A stretch of DNA of 64,000 nt from CAWAPS01 sp963783945. GTDB taxonomy: Bacteria; Actinomycetota; Acidimicrobiia; Acidimicrobiales; Palsa-688. A program made the position numbers and the translations under genes. The notes beneath the pieces were generated by a model that worked only from the letters and a program-made list of their open reading frames with translations, made no database searches and had not been told where the DNA came from. Shown here one piece after another: positions 42,724 to 50,681 of the stretch (position 1 is the stretch's first letter; each line of letters opens with the position of its first letter). The stretch is from NCBI GenBank assembly GCA_963783945.1, contig CAWAPS010000029.1, forward strand, positions 124,001 through 188,000, in the 5' to 3' direction.

Positions 42724-44372
42724 CCGCGCCGTCGCCGTCAGAGATGGCCACCGGTCCGGGTCGCGGGGATGGCGTCTCGGGTCGGGCGGGTGCCGTTTCG
42801 GGTCGGGCGGGTGCCGTTTCGGGTCGGGCGGGTGCCGTTTCGGGTCGGACTGACGCCGCCGAGGGTCTCGGGGATTCGGCCCGCCGTGCCGTGGCCGCCC
42901 AACATGCCCGGGACGCCGCATACGCCGCCGCCCTGAGCGCCCTTCCAGGAATGGGTCCCGCCACCCTGGCCGCGGTGCTGCGACAGTGGCAGCCACGAGA
43001 GGCGTGGGACCGGGTGATCAGAGGACAGCTCGTCCGATCGAGCCGGGGTCGGCGATCGATCGATGGGGGACGGCAGATGGCGATCTCCTCGTTATCCCGA
43101 CCGGACGAGCGCCCAGGAGCACGGGGCGAGGAGATCGAACTGTTCGGGCCGGCCGTTGAGACAGGAGGTCGAACCCGGCGCCCACCGCTGGGGGGAACTC
43201 CCCGGCCTCTGCCGGGATCCAACCAGCCGTGGGCCGACGCCGCACGCGGCATGGACCCCGAGACTTGGTGGACTTCGATTGCCCGTCCCTCGATCGGAGT
43301 CACCTGGCTTGGAGACGAGAGGTATCCGGCGGTATTCACCTCGGATCCCGAGCCGCCCGCCGTCTTGTTCTGGCTCGGATCGCTGGAGTGGCTCCACCGG
43401 CCATCGGTCGCTGTCATCGGCACCCGCAACGCCACCCCGGACGGCAGGGCCGTGGCCTTCGAGCTGGGACGCGACCTGGCGGCCGCCGGGGTCCCGGTTG
43501 TTTCCGGTCTGGCCCTGGGGATCGACGGAGCAGCCCATACCGGAGTTCTGCAGGCGATCGAGGTGAACCCTGGCGGCGCTGGACCCGTCGGCGTGGCGGC
43601 GAGCGGCCTAGACGTTCCCTATCCCCGGCGTCACGCCGGCCTCTGGAGAAAAGTCGCGGCGGCGGGACTCCTGTTGTCGGAGAACCTGCCCGGACGTCCG
43701 GCCGAGGCGTGGCGCTTTCCGTCCCGCAACCGGTTGATCGCCGGGCTCTCCCGAATGGTCATCGTGGTCGAGTCGCACGATTCTGGAGGAAGTCTCCTGA
43801 CCGTGGAGGCGGCGATCGAACGCGGCATCGAGGTCAGAGTGGTGCCGGGATCCGTTCACAGTCCGGCCAGCGCCGGTACCAATCAACTGCTTTACGACGG
43901 CGCAGGACCGGTCCGCCACGCTCGCGATGTGCTCGACGCCCTCGGTCAGCTCCGGCCGGATCCGCCGTCTCGCCCGGTCCGTGGCCCTGCGCCGTTGCCC
44001 GAAGCCGCGCCGTTGCCCGAAGCCCCGCCAGCCCCGCCCCCGTTGCCCCCGCCGGCCGGGCGACGGTCGTCCGGCCCGGCCCGGTCGCCCGCTCCCGCCC
44101 GGTCGCCCGCTCCGGCGCCCGCCCCCGGACCCTCGTCTGCCCACGGGCGAACGGTCCAGCCTCCCCCCTCCCCAGCCCGGGCCTCGGTGCTCTCCGAGCC
44201 GGAAGCGGCTGTGCTTGCCGCGGTGGGCTGGCGTCCGTCCTCCCTCAACGAGATCGTCGAGCGGTGCGGGCGTGGGGTGGGCTCGACGGCCCAAGCCCTC
44301 GACGACCTCGAAACCAGGGGATCGGTGACCCGGGAAGGGGGGTGGTGGTCGAGGACGGGCCGATCGCCGTAG
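42720..44372 (+). CDS. dprA: DNA-processing protein DprA
   Basis: Loads RecA on single-stranded DNA during natural transformation. The Rossmann core has V-A-V-I-G-T-R-N-A-T-P, V-S-G-L-A-L-G-I-D-G-A-A-H, F-P-S-R-N-R-L-I-A-G-L-S and G-T-N-Q-L-L. The C-terminal 60 residues (E-A-A-V-L-A-A-V-G-W) form the winged helix seen in long DprA proteins. Between core and winged helix is an 80-residue Pro/Ala/Ser linker. Near the start are three 7-aa repeats (S-G-R-A-G-A-V). At 550 aa it is longer than the usual 360-400. GTG at 42720 overlaps the comM stop. Confidence 0.95.
   Translation: MTAPSPSEMATGPGRGDGVSGRAGAVSGRAGAVSGRAGAVSGRTDAAEGLGDSARRAVAAQHARDAAYAAALSALPGMGPATLAAVLRQWQPREAWDRVIRGQLVRSSRGRRSIDGGRQMAISSLSRPDERPGARGEEIELFGPAVETGGRTRRPPLGGTPRPLPGSNQPWADAARGMDPETWWTSIARPSIGVTWLGDERYPAVFTSDPEPPAVLFWLGSLEWLHRPSVAVIGTRNATPDGRAVAFELGRDLAAAGVPVVSGLALGIDGAAHTGVLQAIEVNPGGAGPVGVAASGLDVPYPRRHAGLWRKVAAAGLLLSENLPGRPAEAWRFPSRNRLIAGLSRMVIVVESHDSGGSLLTVEAAIERGIEVRVVPGSVHSPASAGTNQLLYDGAGPVRHARDVLDALGQLRPDPPSRPVRGPAPLPEAAPLPEAPPAPPPLPPPAGRRSSGPARSPAPARSPAPAPAPGPSSAHGRTVQPPPSPARASVLSEPEAAVLAAVGWRPSSLNEIVERCGRGVGSTAQALDDLETRGSVTREGGWWSRTGRSP
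42777..42848 (+). repeat. 21-bp tandem repeat, three copies, at the dprA 5' end
   Basis: TCGGGTCGGGCGGGTGCCGTT repeated at 42777, 42798 and 42819, then a partial fourth, encoding S-G-R-A-G-A-V. Copies are identical. Confidence 0.9.
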
Positions 44373-44463
44373 ACCACGGTCCACACCCATGCCCTCCATC
44401 CCGCGGAGGGAGCACAGTGGGACGGGTCGACGGTCTATAACGTCCTGCTAGCCGCCTAGCAAC

Positions 44464-44469
44464 TAGCCT
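44464..44469 (+). promoter_or_regulatory. -10 box TAGCCT upstream of whiG
   Basis: TAGCCT ends 7 nt before an ATG (44477) that opens a 33-codon frame overlapping the whiG start. Confidence 0.42.
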
Positions 44470-44476
44470 GCGATCG

Positions 44477-44578
44477 ATGATCGAGGTGAGCCGGCCCGAC
44501 AGTTGGCGCCCGCCGGGACCGCGGGTCCTCAGGGCTTGCCGGGATGCGTCAGGCGGAGAGGGTGGCAGCGGTGGATGA
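44477..44578 (+). CDS. possible 33-aa leaderless leader peptide before whiG
   Basis: ATG 7 nt after TAGCCT; the peptide begins M-I-E-V-S-R-P-D-S-W and ends G-G-S-G-G. Its TGA (44576-44578) lies 3 bp after the GTG codon at 44571 that is in the whiG frame, so the end overlaps the whiG start by 8 bp. No homologue is recognised; it is inferred from signal geometry. Confidence 0.32.
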   Translation: MIEVSRPDSWRPPGPRVLRACRDASGGEGGSGG

Positions 44579-45344
44579 CGAGCACGCCGAAATCGACGAG
44601 CTGTGGGCGGAGTACAAGCGCACCGGGGACCGCCGAAGTCGCGACCAGCTGATCGTCCGGTTTTCACCTTTGGTCAAGTTCGTGGCCGGCCGCGTGTCGG
44701 CTGGTCTCCCGAACAGCATCGAGCAGGCGGACCTGGTCAGCTACGGGATGTTCGGGTTGATCGACGCCATCGACAAGTTCGACACCGATCGGAAGATCAA
44801 GTTCGAGACCTACGCCATCACCCGGATCAAGGGCGCCATCATCGACGAGCTGCGCTCTATCGACTGGGTCCCACGATCGGTGCGGACCAAGGCGCGGGCG
44901 GTGGAGCAGGCGTACGCGTCTCTCGAATCCAGCCTGGGCCGGGCCCCGAGCGATACCGAGGTGGCGGACGAGATGCACATCTCGGAGAGCGAGCTGCAGC
45001 AGATCTTCGGCCAGATCTCCTACATCGGGATCGTGGCCCTCGATGAGGTCATCTCCGGCGGATCGGCCGACCGGGGGGAATCGGTCACTCTGGGGGACAC
45101 CCTCGCCGACCGGGGCGAAGGTCCCATCGCGGCGTTCGAAGTCGAGGAGATGAAGCAGATCCTCTCGGGTGCGATCAACCGCCTGGGGGACCGGGAGAAG
45201 ATGGTGCTGAGCCTCTACTACTACGAGAACCTGACCCTCTCTCAGATCGGCCAGGTCCTCGGAGTAACCGAGAGCCGGGTCTGCCAGATCCACACCAAGG
45301 CGATCATGCAACTCCGAGGTCGCCTGCTGATGGCCGAACGCTGA
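44571..45344 (+). CDS. whiG: RNA polymerase sigma factor, WhiG/FliA type
   Basis: Group 3 sigma-70 factor. Region 2 D-L-V-S-Y-G-M-F-G-L-I-D-A-I-D-K-F-D, region 3 E-V-A-D-E-M-H-I-S and region 4 E-N-L-T-L-S-Q-I-G-Q-V-L-G-V-T-E are complete. Group members direct flagellar genes in many bacteria and sporulation genes in Streptomyces; no flagellar or sporulation genes are seen here. The GTG at 44571 with GGAGAGGG upstream gives 257 aa; an ATG at 44544 adds nine residues. Confidence 0.95.
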   Translation: MDDEHAEIDELWAEYKRTGDRRSRDQLIVRFSPLVKFVAGRVSAGLPNSIEQADLVSYGMFGLIDAIDKFDTDRKIKFETYAITRIKGAIIDELRSIDWVPRSVRTKARAVEQAYASLESSLGRAPSDTEVADEMHISESELQQIFGQISYIGIVALDEVISGGSADRGESVTLGDTLADRGEGPIAAFEVEEMKQILSGAINRLGDREKMVLSLYYYENLTLSQIGQVLGVTESRVCQIHTKAIMQLRGRLLMAER

Positions 45345-45396
45345 ACGCCGGGCGACAAGCGCCCCCGGCCCCAACCGAGACCTCCCTCGCCTGCGC

Positions 45397-45402
45397 TACC
45401 AT
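45397..45402 (+). promoter_or_regulatory. possible -10 box TACCAT for rpsB
   Basis: TACCAT lies about 120 nt before rpsB, implying a leader of about 110 nt with a short CCCCG/CGGGG hairpin. No matching -35 was found. Confidence 0.3.
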
Positions 45403-45523
45403 GGCAGGCCGGTCCCCGAACCCGCGGGGCCCCTGTCAAGCCCCCGGTGCCCCCACGGTCACCGCTCCAGCGAGCGGCGCGCGCACCGGGTTTCTACCCG
45501 AACCGATGGGAAGGAGCTCACCA

Positions 45524-46528
45524 ATGGCTGTCGTCACGATGAGGCAGTTGCTCGAGGCCGGAGTCCACTTCGGCCACCAGACCCGGCGCTGGAATCCCAA
45601 GATGAAGCGTTTCATCTTCGGTGAGCGCAACGGGATCTACATCATCGACTTGAACCAGACGCTCGAGCGGATCGACTCGGCGTACTCGTTCGTGCGCGAC
45701 CTGGTCGCCGACAACGGCACGATCCTGTTTGTCGGCACCAAGAAGCAGACCCAGGATCCCATAGCCCGCTATGCCTCCCAGTGCGGAATGCCCTATGTCA
45801 ACGAGCGGTGGCTGGGCGGGATGCTCACCAACTTCACCACGATCGCCGGCCGGGTCAAGAAGATGCTGGAGTACGACCGCATGCGTCAAGCCGGCGACTT
45901 CGAGGCCATGCCCAAGAAGGAGGCGCTGATCCTCAGCCGGGAGCTGGAGAAGCTCCACCGCAACCTGGGCGGGATCCGTCACATGTCCAGACTTCCCGAA
46001 GCCGTCTTCGTAATCGACACCAAGAAGGAGCACATCGCCGTCACCGAGGCCAACAAGCTCGGACTGCCGATCGTTGCCGTTGTGGACACCAACTGTGACC
46101 CCGACGTCATCACCTACGTGATTCCCGGCAACGACGACGCCATCCGGGCCGGCACCCTGATGTGCCGGGTCATCGCCGACGCGGTCGAGGAAGGTCGGTT
46201 CATCGCGTCCCGCCGGGCGGCCCGGTCAGGGGCACCTGCGGCTGCCGTCGAGGGGCCCCCGGTCCTCTCGCCGGAGGAGGAGGCCCGGCGCGACGAGCAG
46301 CAGCGCGAAGCCCGTCGCCAGGCCGCCCAGGCCCAGGCCGAGCGGGAAGCCCGGCTACGCGCCGCCCGGCAGCAGGGGACAAGAAGGGAGCCAGAGCCCG
46401 GTTCCGCGCCGGTAGCCGAGGCCGAACCACCGACAGCAACCGAAGTGGAAGCCGATGCCGGTACCGTCGAGCCGCCGCCCGAAACCGCGGCCGCAGACCC
46501 GTCCGGCGTTCAGGCCACGTCGGAGTAG
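45524..46528 (+). CDS. rpsB: 30S ribosomal protein S2
   Basis: Small-subunit protein: M-R-Q-L-L-E-A-G-V-H-F-G-H-Q, W-N-P-K-M-K-R-F-I-F and N-E-R-W-L-G-G-M-L-T-N-F. GGAAGGAG lies before the ATG at 45524; an in-frame upstream ATG (45509) lacks a ribosome-binding site. After residue 240 there is an 90-residue Glu/Ala/Arg/Pro-rich tail not needed for S2 folding. rpsB-tsf is a conserved pair. Confidence 0.97.
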   Translation: MAVVTMRQLLEAGVHFGHQTRRWNPKMKRFIFGERNGIYIIDLNQTLERIDSAYSFVRDLVADNGTILFVGTKKQTQDPIARYASQCGMPYVNERWLGGMLTNFTTIAGRVKKMLEYDRMRQAGDFEAMPKKEALILSRELEKLHRNLGGIRHMSRLPEAVFVIDTKKEHIAVTEANKLGLPIVAVVDTNCDPDVITYVIPGNDDAIRAGTLMCRVIADAVEEGRFIASRRAARSGAPAAAVEGPPVLSPEEEARRDEQQREARRQAAQAQAEREARLRAARQQGTRREPEPGSAPVAEAEPPTATEVEADAGTVEPPPETAAADPSGVQATSE

Positions 46529-46560
46529 ACCGAACACCAACGAGGAGTAAAAGGCACACC

Positions 46561-47364
46561 ATGGCCGAATTTTCAGCCAAGGACGTAAAGGCTCTCCGGG
46601 ACGTCACGGGGAGCGGGATGATGGACGCCAAGCGGGCGCTCACCGAGACGGATGGCGATCCCGCCGCCGCCGCCGCCTGGCTGCGCGAGCGCGGCCTCGG
46701 CAAGGCGGCTGAGCGATCGGACCGCGACAACATCGAGGGCGCGGTGGCCGTGGCCCAGGCGCCCGGCGCGGCTGCGCTCGTCGAGCTCAAGTCGGAGACC
46801 GACTTCGTGGCCAAATCCCCCCAGTTCGTAAACCTGGTCAACGAGATCGCGGCAGACGTGGCGGAGGGCGGAGAGGGAGCCATCGAGGGCCACAAGGACG
46901 CTATCGACGACCTCAAGCTGACCCTCAAGGAGAACATCGAGGTCGGCCGGGTGGTCCGTTTCTCCACCCAGGACGGCCACCTGCTCGACACCTATCTGCA
47001 CGTGCAGAACGACCGCGGGGTCAACGGCATCATCGTCGAGCTGGACGGGGGTACCCCTGAGCTGGCTCACGACATCGCCGTTCACATCGCGTTCGGACGG
47101 CCGAGCGTGGTGAGCCGCGACCAGGTCGCGCCCGAAGATGTGGAGGTCGAGCGGGCCGCCCTCGAGGCCCAGACGCGCAACGAGGGCAAGCCGGAGCAGG
47201 CCCTGCCCAAGATCGTCGAGGGCAAAATCAACGGGTGGTACAAGCGGGTACCGGGAGGCGTCCTGCTCGAGCAGCCCTACGCCAAGGACGACAAACAGAC
47301 CGTCTCACAGGTTCTGGGCTCGGCGAAAGTGGTTCGCTTCGCCCAGGCGGTCGTCGGCTCATAA
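46561..47364 (+). CDS. tsf: elongation factor Ts
   Basis: Nucleotide exchange factor for EF-Tu. The N-terminal UBA region has V-T-G-S-G-M-M-D-A-K-R-A-L and the core has L-K-S-E-T-D-F-V-A-K. 267 aa, normal length. It follows rpsB by 32 bp. Confidence 0.97.
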   Translation: MAEFSAKDVKALRDVTGSGMMDAKRALTETDGDPAAAAAWLRERGLGKAAERSDRDNIEGAVAVAQAPGAAALVELKSETDFVAKSPQFVNLVNEIAADVAEGGEGAIEGHKDAIDDLKLTLKENIEVGRVVRFSTQDGHLLDTYLHVQNDRGVNGIIVELDGGTPELAHDIAVHIAFGRPSVVSRDQVAPEDVEVERAALEAQTRNEGKPEQALPKIVEGKINGWYKRVPGGVLLEQPYAKDDKQTVSQVLGSAKVVRFAQAVVGS

Positions 47365-47476
47365 TTCCGGTAATTCCGGGCTGTTCCACCCCACAGCCGA
47401 CTATCTGGAGCCGCCACCCAGAGCGGCCTGAGGGGCCACCGGCGAGCGGGCCGCCCGGCCCCCGCCGGGCTCGAAC

Positions 47477-47482
47477 TAGGGT
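47477..47482 (+). promoter_or_regulatory. -10 box TAGGGT upstream of pyrH
   Basis: TAGGGT ends 9 nt before the pyrH GTG. The 127-bp gap before pyrH also holds GC-rich hairpins (for example GCCGC with GCGGC) but no T tract. Confidence 0.4.
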
Positions 47483-47491
47483 GGTGAGGTC

Positions 47492-48220
47492 GTGACCCAA
47501 CCGCCACCGTGGAAGCGGGTAGTGCTCAAGCTGTCCGGAGAGGCGTTCGCCAGCGATGCCGCCGACGAGACCATCGACGGTAGCGTGGTCGAGCGCATCG
47601 CCAAGGAGGTGGCCGAGGTCGGGTCCGATCTCGGCACCGAGCTGGCCGTCGTGGTGGGCGGAGGCAACATATGGCGGGGCGCCACCGGGTCGGCGACCGG
47701 CATGGACCGGGCCAGCGCCGACTACATGGGAATGCTGGCCACGGTGATCAACGCGCTCGCCCTGCAGGACGCACTGGAGCGCCAGGGCCAGCCGACCCGG
47801 GTCCAGACGGCCATCGGGATGTCGCAGATCGCCGAGCCCTACATCCGGCTTCGGGCCATCCGCCACCTCGAGAAGGGGAGGGTGGTGATCTTCGCCGCCG
47901 GTACCGGCAACCCCTTCTTCACCACTGACACGGCCGGCGCCCTGCGGGCCGTCGAGATCGAGGCCGACGTGCTGTTCAAGGGCACGCACGGCGGGGCCGA
48001 CGGAGTGTACGACTCCGATCCGAGGACCAACCCCGACGCCCGCCGCCTGGAGGACGTGACCTTCGACGAGGTGATCGCGAGGGGGCTGAGAGCCATGGAT
48101 CTGACCGCGATCACCCTCTGCAAGGAGAACTCGCTGCCGATCCGGGTGTTCTCGATCATGGAGCCCGGGAACCTGCGTCGCACACTTCAGGGGGACCGGA
48201 TCGGTACGCTAATCCACTGA
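47492..48220 (+). CDS. pyrH: uridylate kinase (UMP kinase)
   Basis: Amino-acid-kinase-fold enzyme making UDP from UMP. V-L-K-L-S-G-E-A-F, V-V-G-G-G-N-I-W-R-G, A-D-Y-M-G-M-L-A-T-V and A-G-T-G-N-P-F-F-T-T-D are the family signatures. 242 aa. GTG start with TAGGGT upstream; frr follows 19 bp later, the usual pyrH-frr order. Confidence 0.96.
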   Translation: MTQPPPWKRVVLKLSGEAFASDAADETIDGSVVERIAKEVAEVGSDLGTELAVVVGGGNIWRGATGSATGMDRASADYMGMLATVINALALQDALERQGQPTRVQTAIGMSQIAEPYIRLRAIRHLEKGRVVIFAAGTGNPFFTTDTAGALRAVEIEADVLFKGTHGGADGVYDSDPRTNPDARRLEDVTFDEVIARGLRAMDLTAITLCKENSLPIRVFSIMEPGNLRRTLQGDRIGTLIH

Positions 48221-48239
48221 TGGAGGAGGGCCAGACCTG

Positions 48240-48809
48240 ATGGAGGAGAGCTACGTCGACGCTGTGATGGACGATTGCCGGGCCAAGATGGCCAAAGCCC
48301 TCGAGCACACCCGCGGCGAGTTCGCCGCCATCCGTACCGGACGGGCCGCCCCCGCCCTGGTGGAGAAACTCAAGGTCGACTACTACGGGTCGGATGTCCC
48401 CTTGCAGCAGGTGGCCGGCATACAGGTGCCGGAGGCCAAGCTCATGGTCATCACCCCCTACGACAAGGGCGCGCTCAAGGCGATAGAGAAGGCCATTCTG
48501 AACTCCGACCTGAGCATCAACCCCAGCAACGACGGGACAGTGATCCGCCTCAGCATTCCCCCTCTGACCGAAGAGCGACGAAAAGCGCTGGTCAAGGTGG
48601 CTCACAACAAGGCGGAAGAGGGCCGCGTCTCGGTCAGGAACCTCCGCCGTTCGGCCCGCAAGGACCTCGAGGGCCTGGAGAAGGACGGCGATATCTCCAG
48701 TGACGAGCTCGACCGGGCCGAGAAGGACCTGGAGCGCCTGACCCACGAATTCGTTGCAGACATCGACCGGGTGCTGCAGCACAAAGAGGAAGAGCTTCTG
48801 GTCGTCTGA
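48240..48809 (+). CDS. frr: ribosome recycling factor
   Basis: Splits post-termination ribosomes with EF-G. F-A-A-I-R-T-G-R-A-A-P-A-L near the start and L-T-E-E-R-R-K-A-L-V-K-V near residue 110. 189 aa. The ATG at 48240 is preceded by GGAGGAG. Confidence 0.97.
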   Translation: MEESYVDAVMDDCRAKMAKALEHTRGEFAAIRTGRAAPALVEKLKVDYYGSDVPLQQVAGIQVPEAKLMVITPYDKGALKAIEKAILNSDLSINPSNDGTVIRLSIPPLTEERRKALVKVAHNKAEEGRVSVRNLRRSARKDLEGLEKDGDISSDELDRAEKDLERLTHEFVADIDRVLQHKEEELLVV

Positions 48810-48832
48810 CCCGCAATCTGAGGAGGGATGCC

Positions 48833-50662
48833 GTGAGCGAGGGCAGTGAGAAAGGGGGTCAGGGACCCCGTCGCAGGACGGCCGAGGGCGTCAGGATCAT
48901 CGGCGCGGACGAGGCTCAGGCAGCTCTCGAGGCCGGCGAGGCGGCAGGCCGTCGACCGGACGACCAGCTGAGGTTCGGGGACGTTCCCCCGGCTCCGGCG
49001 GGACCGCGACCCGCGCACCGCTTTCCCCTTCCGGAGTCGGTCGACCCTTCGGAAGCCGTCACCCTGCCTCCCCTGGCCGGGTCGCGATCACCGGACGAGG
49101 GTTCCGGGGACTACCCGTACGGGTCGTGGCAGGCCGGCGCCGACGATGACGATGCGCCAGTGGATCCTGAGCTCGGGGCGCGCACGGTTGAGTTCGGGGT
49201 CCCCGAAGCGACCCACCTACCCGAGCCCGAGGCGCAGGCCGGCGCCGGCGGCCCGAGTCCCGGCGCCGCCTCTTGGGGCCAGCCCGAGTACGAGGGTCCG
49301 GCGGCCTACGAAGCCGCTCCCGAGAGCCCACCCCAGGAGGGGATAACCGTGACCGGAAGTACCCCGGAGCTGCCGCACTGGACCGACCCCCCGACGGGAG
49401 AGGTTCCCCGCATCCTCCACGACCCCGAGCTCGAGGACGACCAGGGCGAGGAGGACCTCGACGCCTGGCGAGCCCTCGGTTCTCGTGGCATCCGGTGGCG
49501 GGACGGCGAGGATGACTGGGACGAAGCCGACGAGATGGGCGACCTGGCCGGCGATGAGGAACCGGTGGGTGCCCTCGATCAGACCCGCACCGAGCACTCC
49601 GACCTGTACTCCTTCGACGAGGACTTCGAGCGGGTCGCGCCCCGCCCCGGTCCGGCGGCCGAGGACGAAATGGAAGACGACTACGACTTCGACGAGATGG
49701 CTCCATCCCGCGAGCCGGTTGCGCCGATGGCGGCCGAAGCATCCGGGGCCGGAGCCGCTTCCGTCGGCACCCGCCGGGTCAGCTCCGGAAGGGTCGAGCC
49801 GCGCCCCCGCAGCCGCCAGGCCCCCGGGCGCCGGGTCCCGCCGCCCGGCGGGGGGAGCGACCTGAGCAGCCGGGTCGTGGTCGGCGGCGGCCTCATCGTC
49901 CTCCTGATCATCGCTTACGCAATCGGGGCGAAAGCGCTGGTAGCCCTGACCGCCGTTGTTGTGGTGGCGGCCGCCGCCGAAGCCTACGGAATGCTGCAGA
50001 GGGCCGGCTTCCGCCCGGCCACCCTGCTCGGCCTGGTCGGCGCCTTAGGGATAGTGCTCGGATGCTATTGGAGGGGTCTCGAGGCCATCCCGCTGGCCGT
50101 GGTGCTCCTCTTTGGCGGGAGCATGATGTGGTACGTGCTCGGGATCGTCGAGGCCCGGCCGCTGGCCAACGTGGCCGTGACCACCATGGTGTACGTATGG
50201 GTCGCCGTACTCGGCTCGTTTGCCGCCGTCATGCTCCGGGCCCATGATGGAAAGGGTCTGTTCCTCGGCGCGGTGCTGGTGGCCGTGGCCACCGACGTGC
50301 TGGCGTTCCTTGTCGGGCGATGGATCGGGAGCCGGCCCATCGCCCCGAGGATCAGTCCCAACAAGACCATCGAAGGGTTCGTCGGTGGCCTGGTCGGCGC
50401 CCTCGTGGTCGGCGCCATCGTGGGCAAAGAGCTCAGCCCATGGGGTCACAGCACGGTCCACGGGCTCGTCCTCGGTCTGGTAATCGGCCTGATTGCGCCG
50501 GCCGGTGACCTGTTCGAATCGATGATGAAGCGGGACCTCGGGGTCAAGGACTCGGGAGATGTCCTGCCCGGCCACGGGGGCCTGCTCGACCGATTCGATG
50601 CCATCCTCCTCGCCTTGCCGGCGGCCTATTACGTGGCCGTCTGGTTCGACCTGGTTCACTGA
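48833..50662 (+). CDS. cdsA: phosphatidate cytidylyltransferase with a 340-aa acidic N-terminal extension
   Basis: Membrane enzyme making CDP-diacylglycerol for phospholipids. The catalytic part is the last 270 residues with seven to eight membrane segments and the signature K-R-D-L-G-V-K-D-S-G-D with P-G-H-G-G-L-L-D-R near residue 565. The first 340 residues are cytosolic, low-complexity, strongly acidic (for example D-D-W-D-E-A-D-E-M-G and Y-D-F-D-E-M) and include clusters like L-D-A-W-R-A-L-G; no domain is recognised. Typical CdsA has 270-310 residues, so the extension doubles it. The GTG start at 48833 lies 23 bp after frr. Confidence 0.9.
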   Translation: MSEGSEKGGQGPRRRTAEGVRIIGADEAQAALEAGEAAGRRPDDQLRFGDVPPAPAGPRPAHRFPLPESVDPSEAVTLPPLAGSRSPDEGSGDYPYGSWQAGADDDDAPVDPELGARTVEFGVPEATHLPEPEAQAGAGGPSPGAASWGQPEYEGPAAYEAAPESPPQEGITVTGSTPELPHWTDPPTGEVPRILHDPELEDDQGEEDLDAWRALGSRGIRWRDGEDDWDEADEMGDLAGDEEPVGALDQTRTEHSDLYSFDEDFERVAPRPGPAAEDEMEDDYDFDEMAPSREPVAPMAAEASGAGAASVGTRRVSSGRVEPRPRSRQAPGRRVPPPGGGSDLSSRVVVGGGLIVLLIIAYAIGAKALVALTAVVVVAAAAEAYGMLQRAGFRPATLLGLVGALGIVLGCYWRGLEAIPLAVVLLFGGSMMWYVLGIVEARPLANVAVTTMVYVWVAVLGSFAAVMLRAHDGKGLFLGAVLVAVATDVLAFLVGRWIGSRPIAPRISPNKTIEGFVGGLVGALVVGAIVGKELSPWGHSTVHGLVLGLVIGLIAPAGDLFESMMKRDLGVKDSGDVLPGHGGLLDRFDAILLALPAAYYVAVWFDLVH

Positions 50663-50681
50663 TTCGCCGAGATCATTTCCG

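Noticed and set aside
44571..45344. WhiG as proof of sporulation or flagella
   Set aside because: No sporulation or flagellar gene occurs in the window; the sigma-factor class alone does not decide this.
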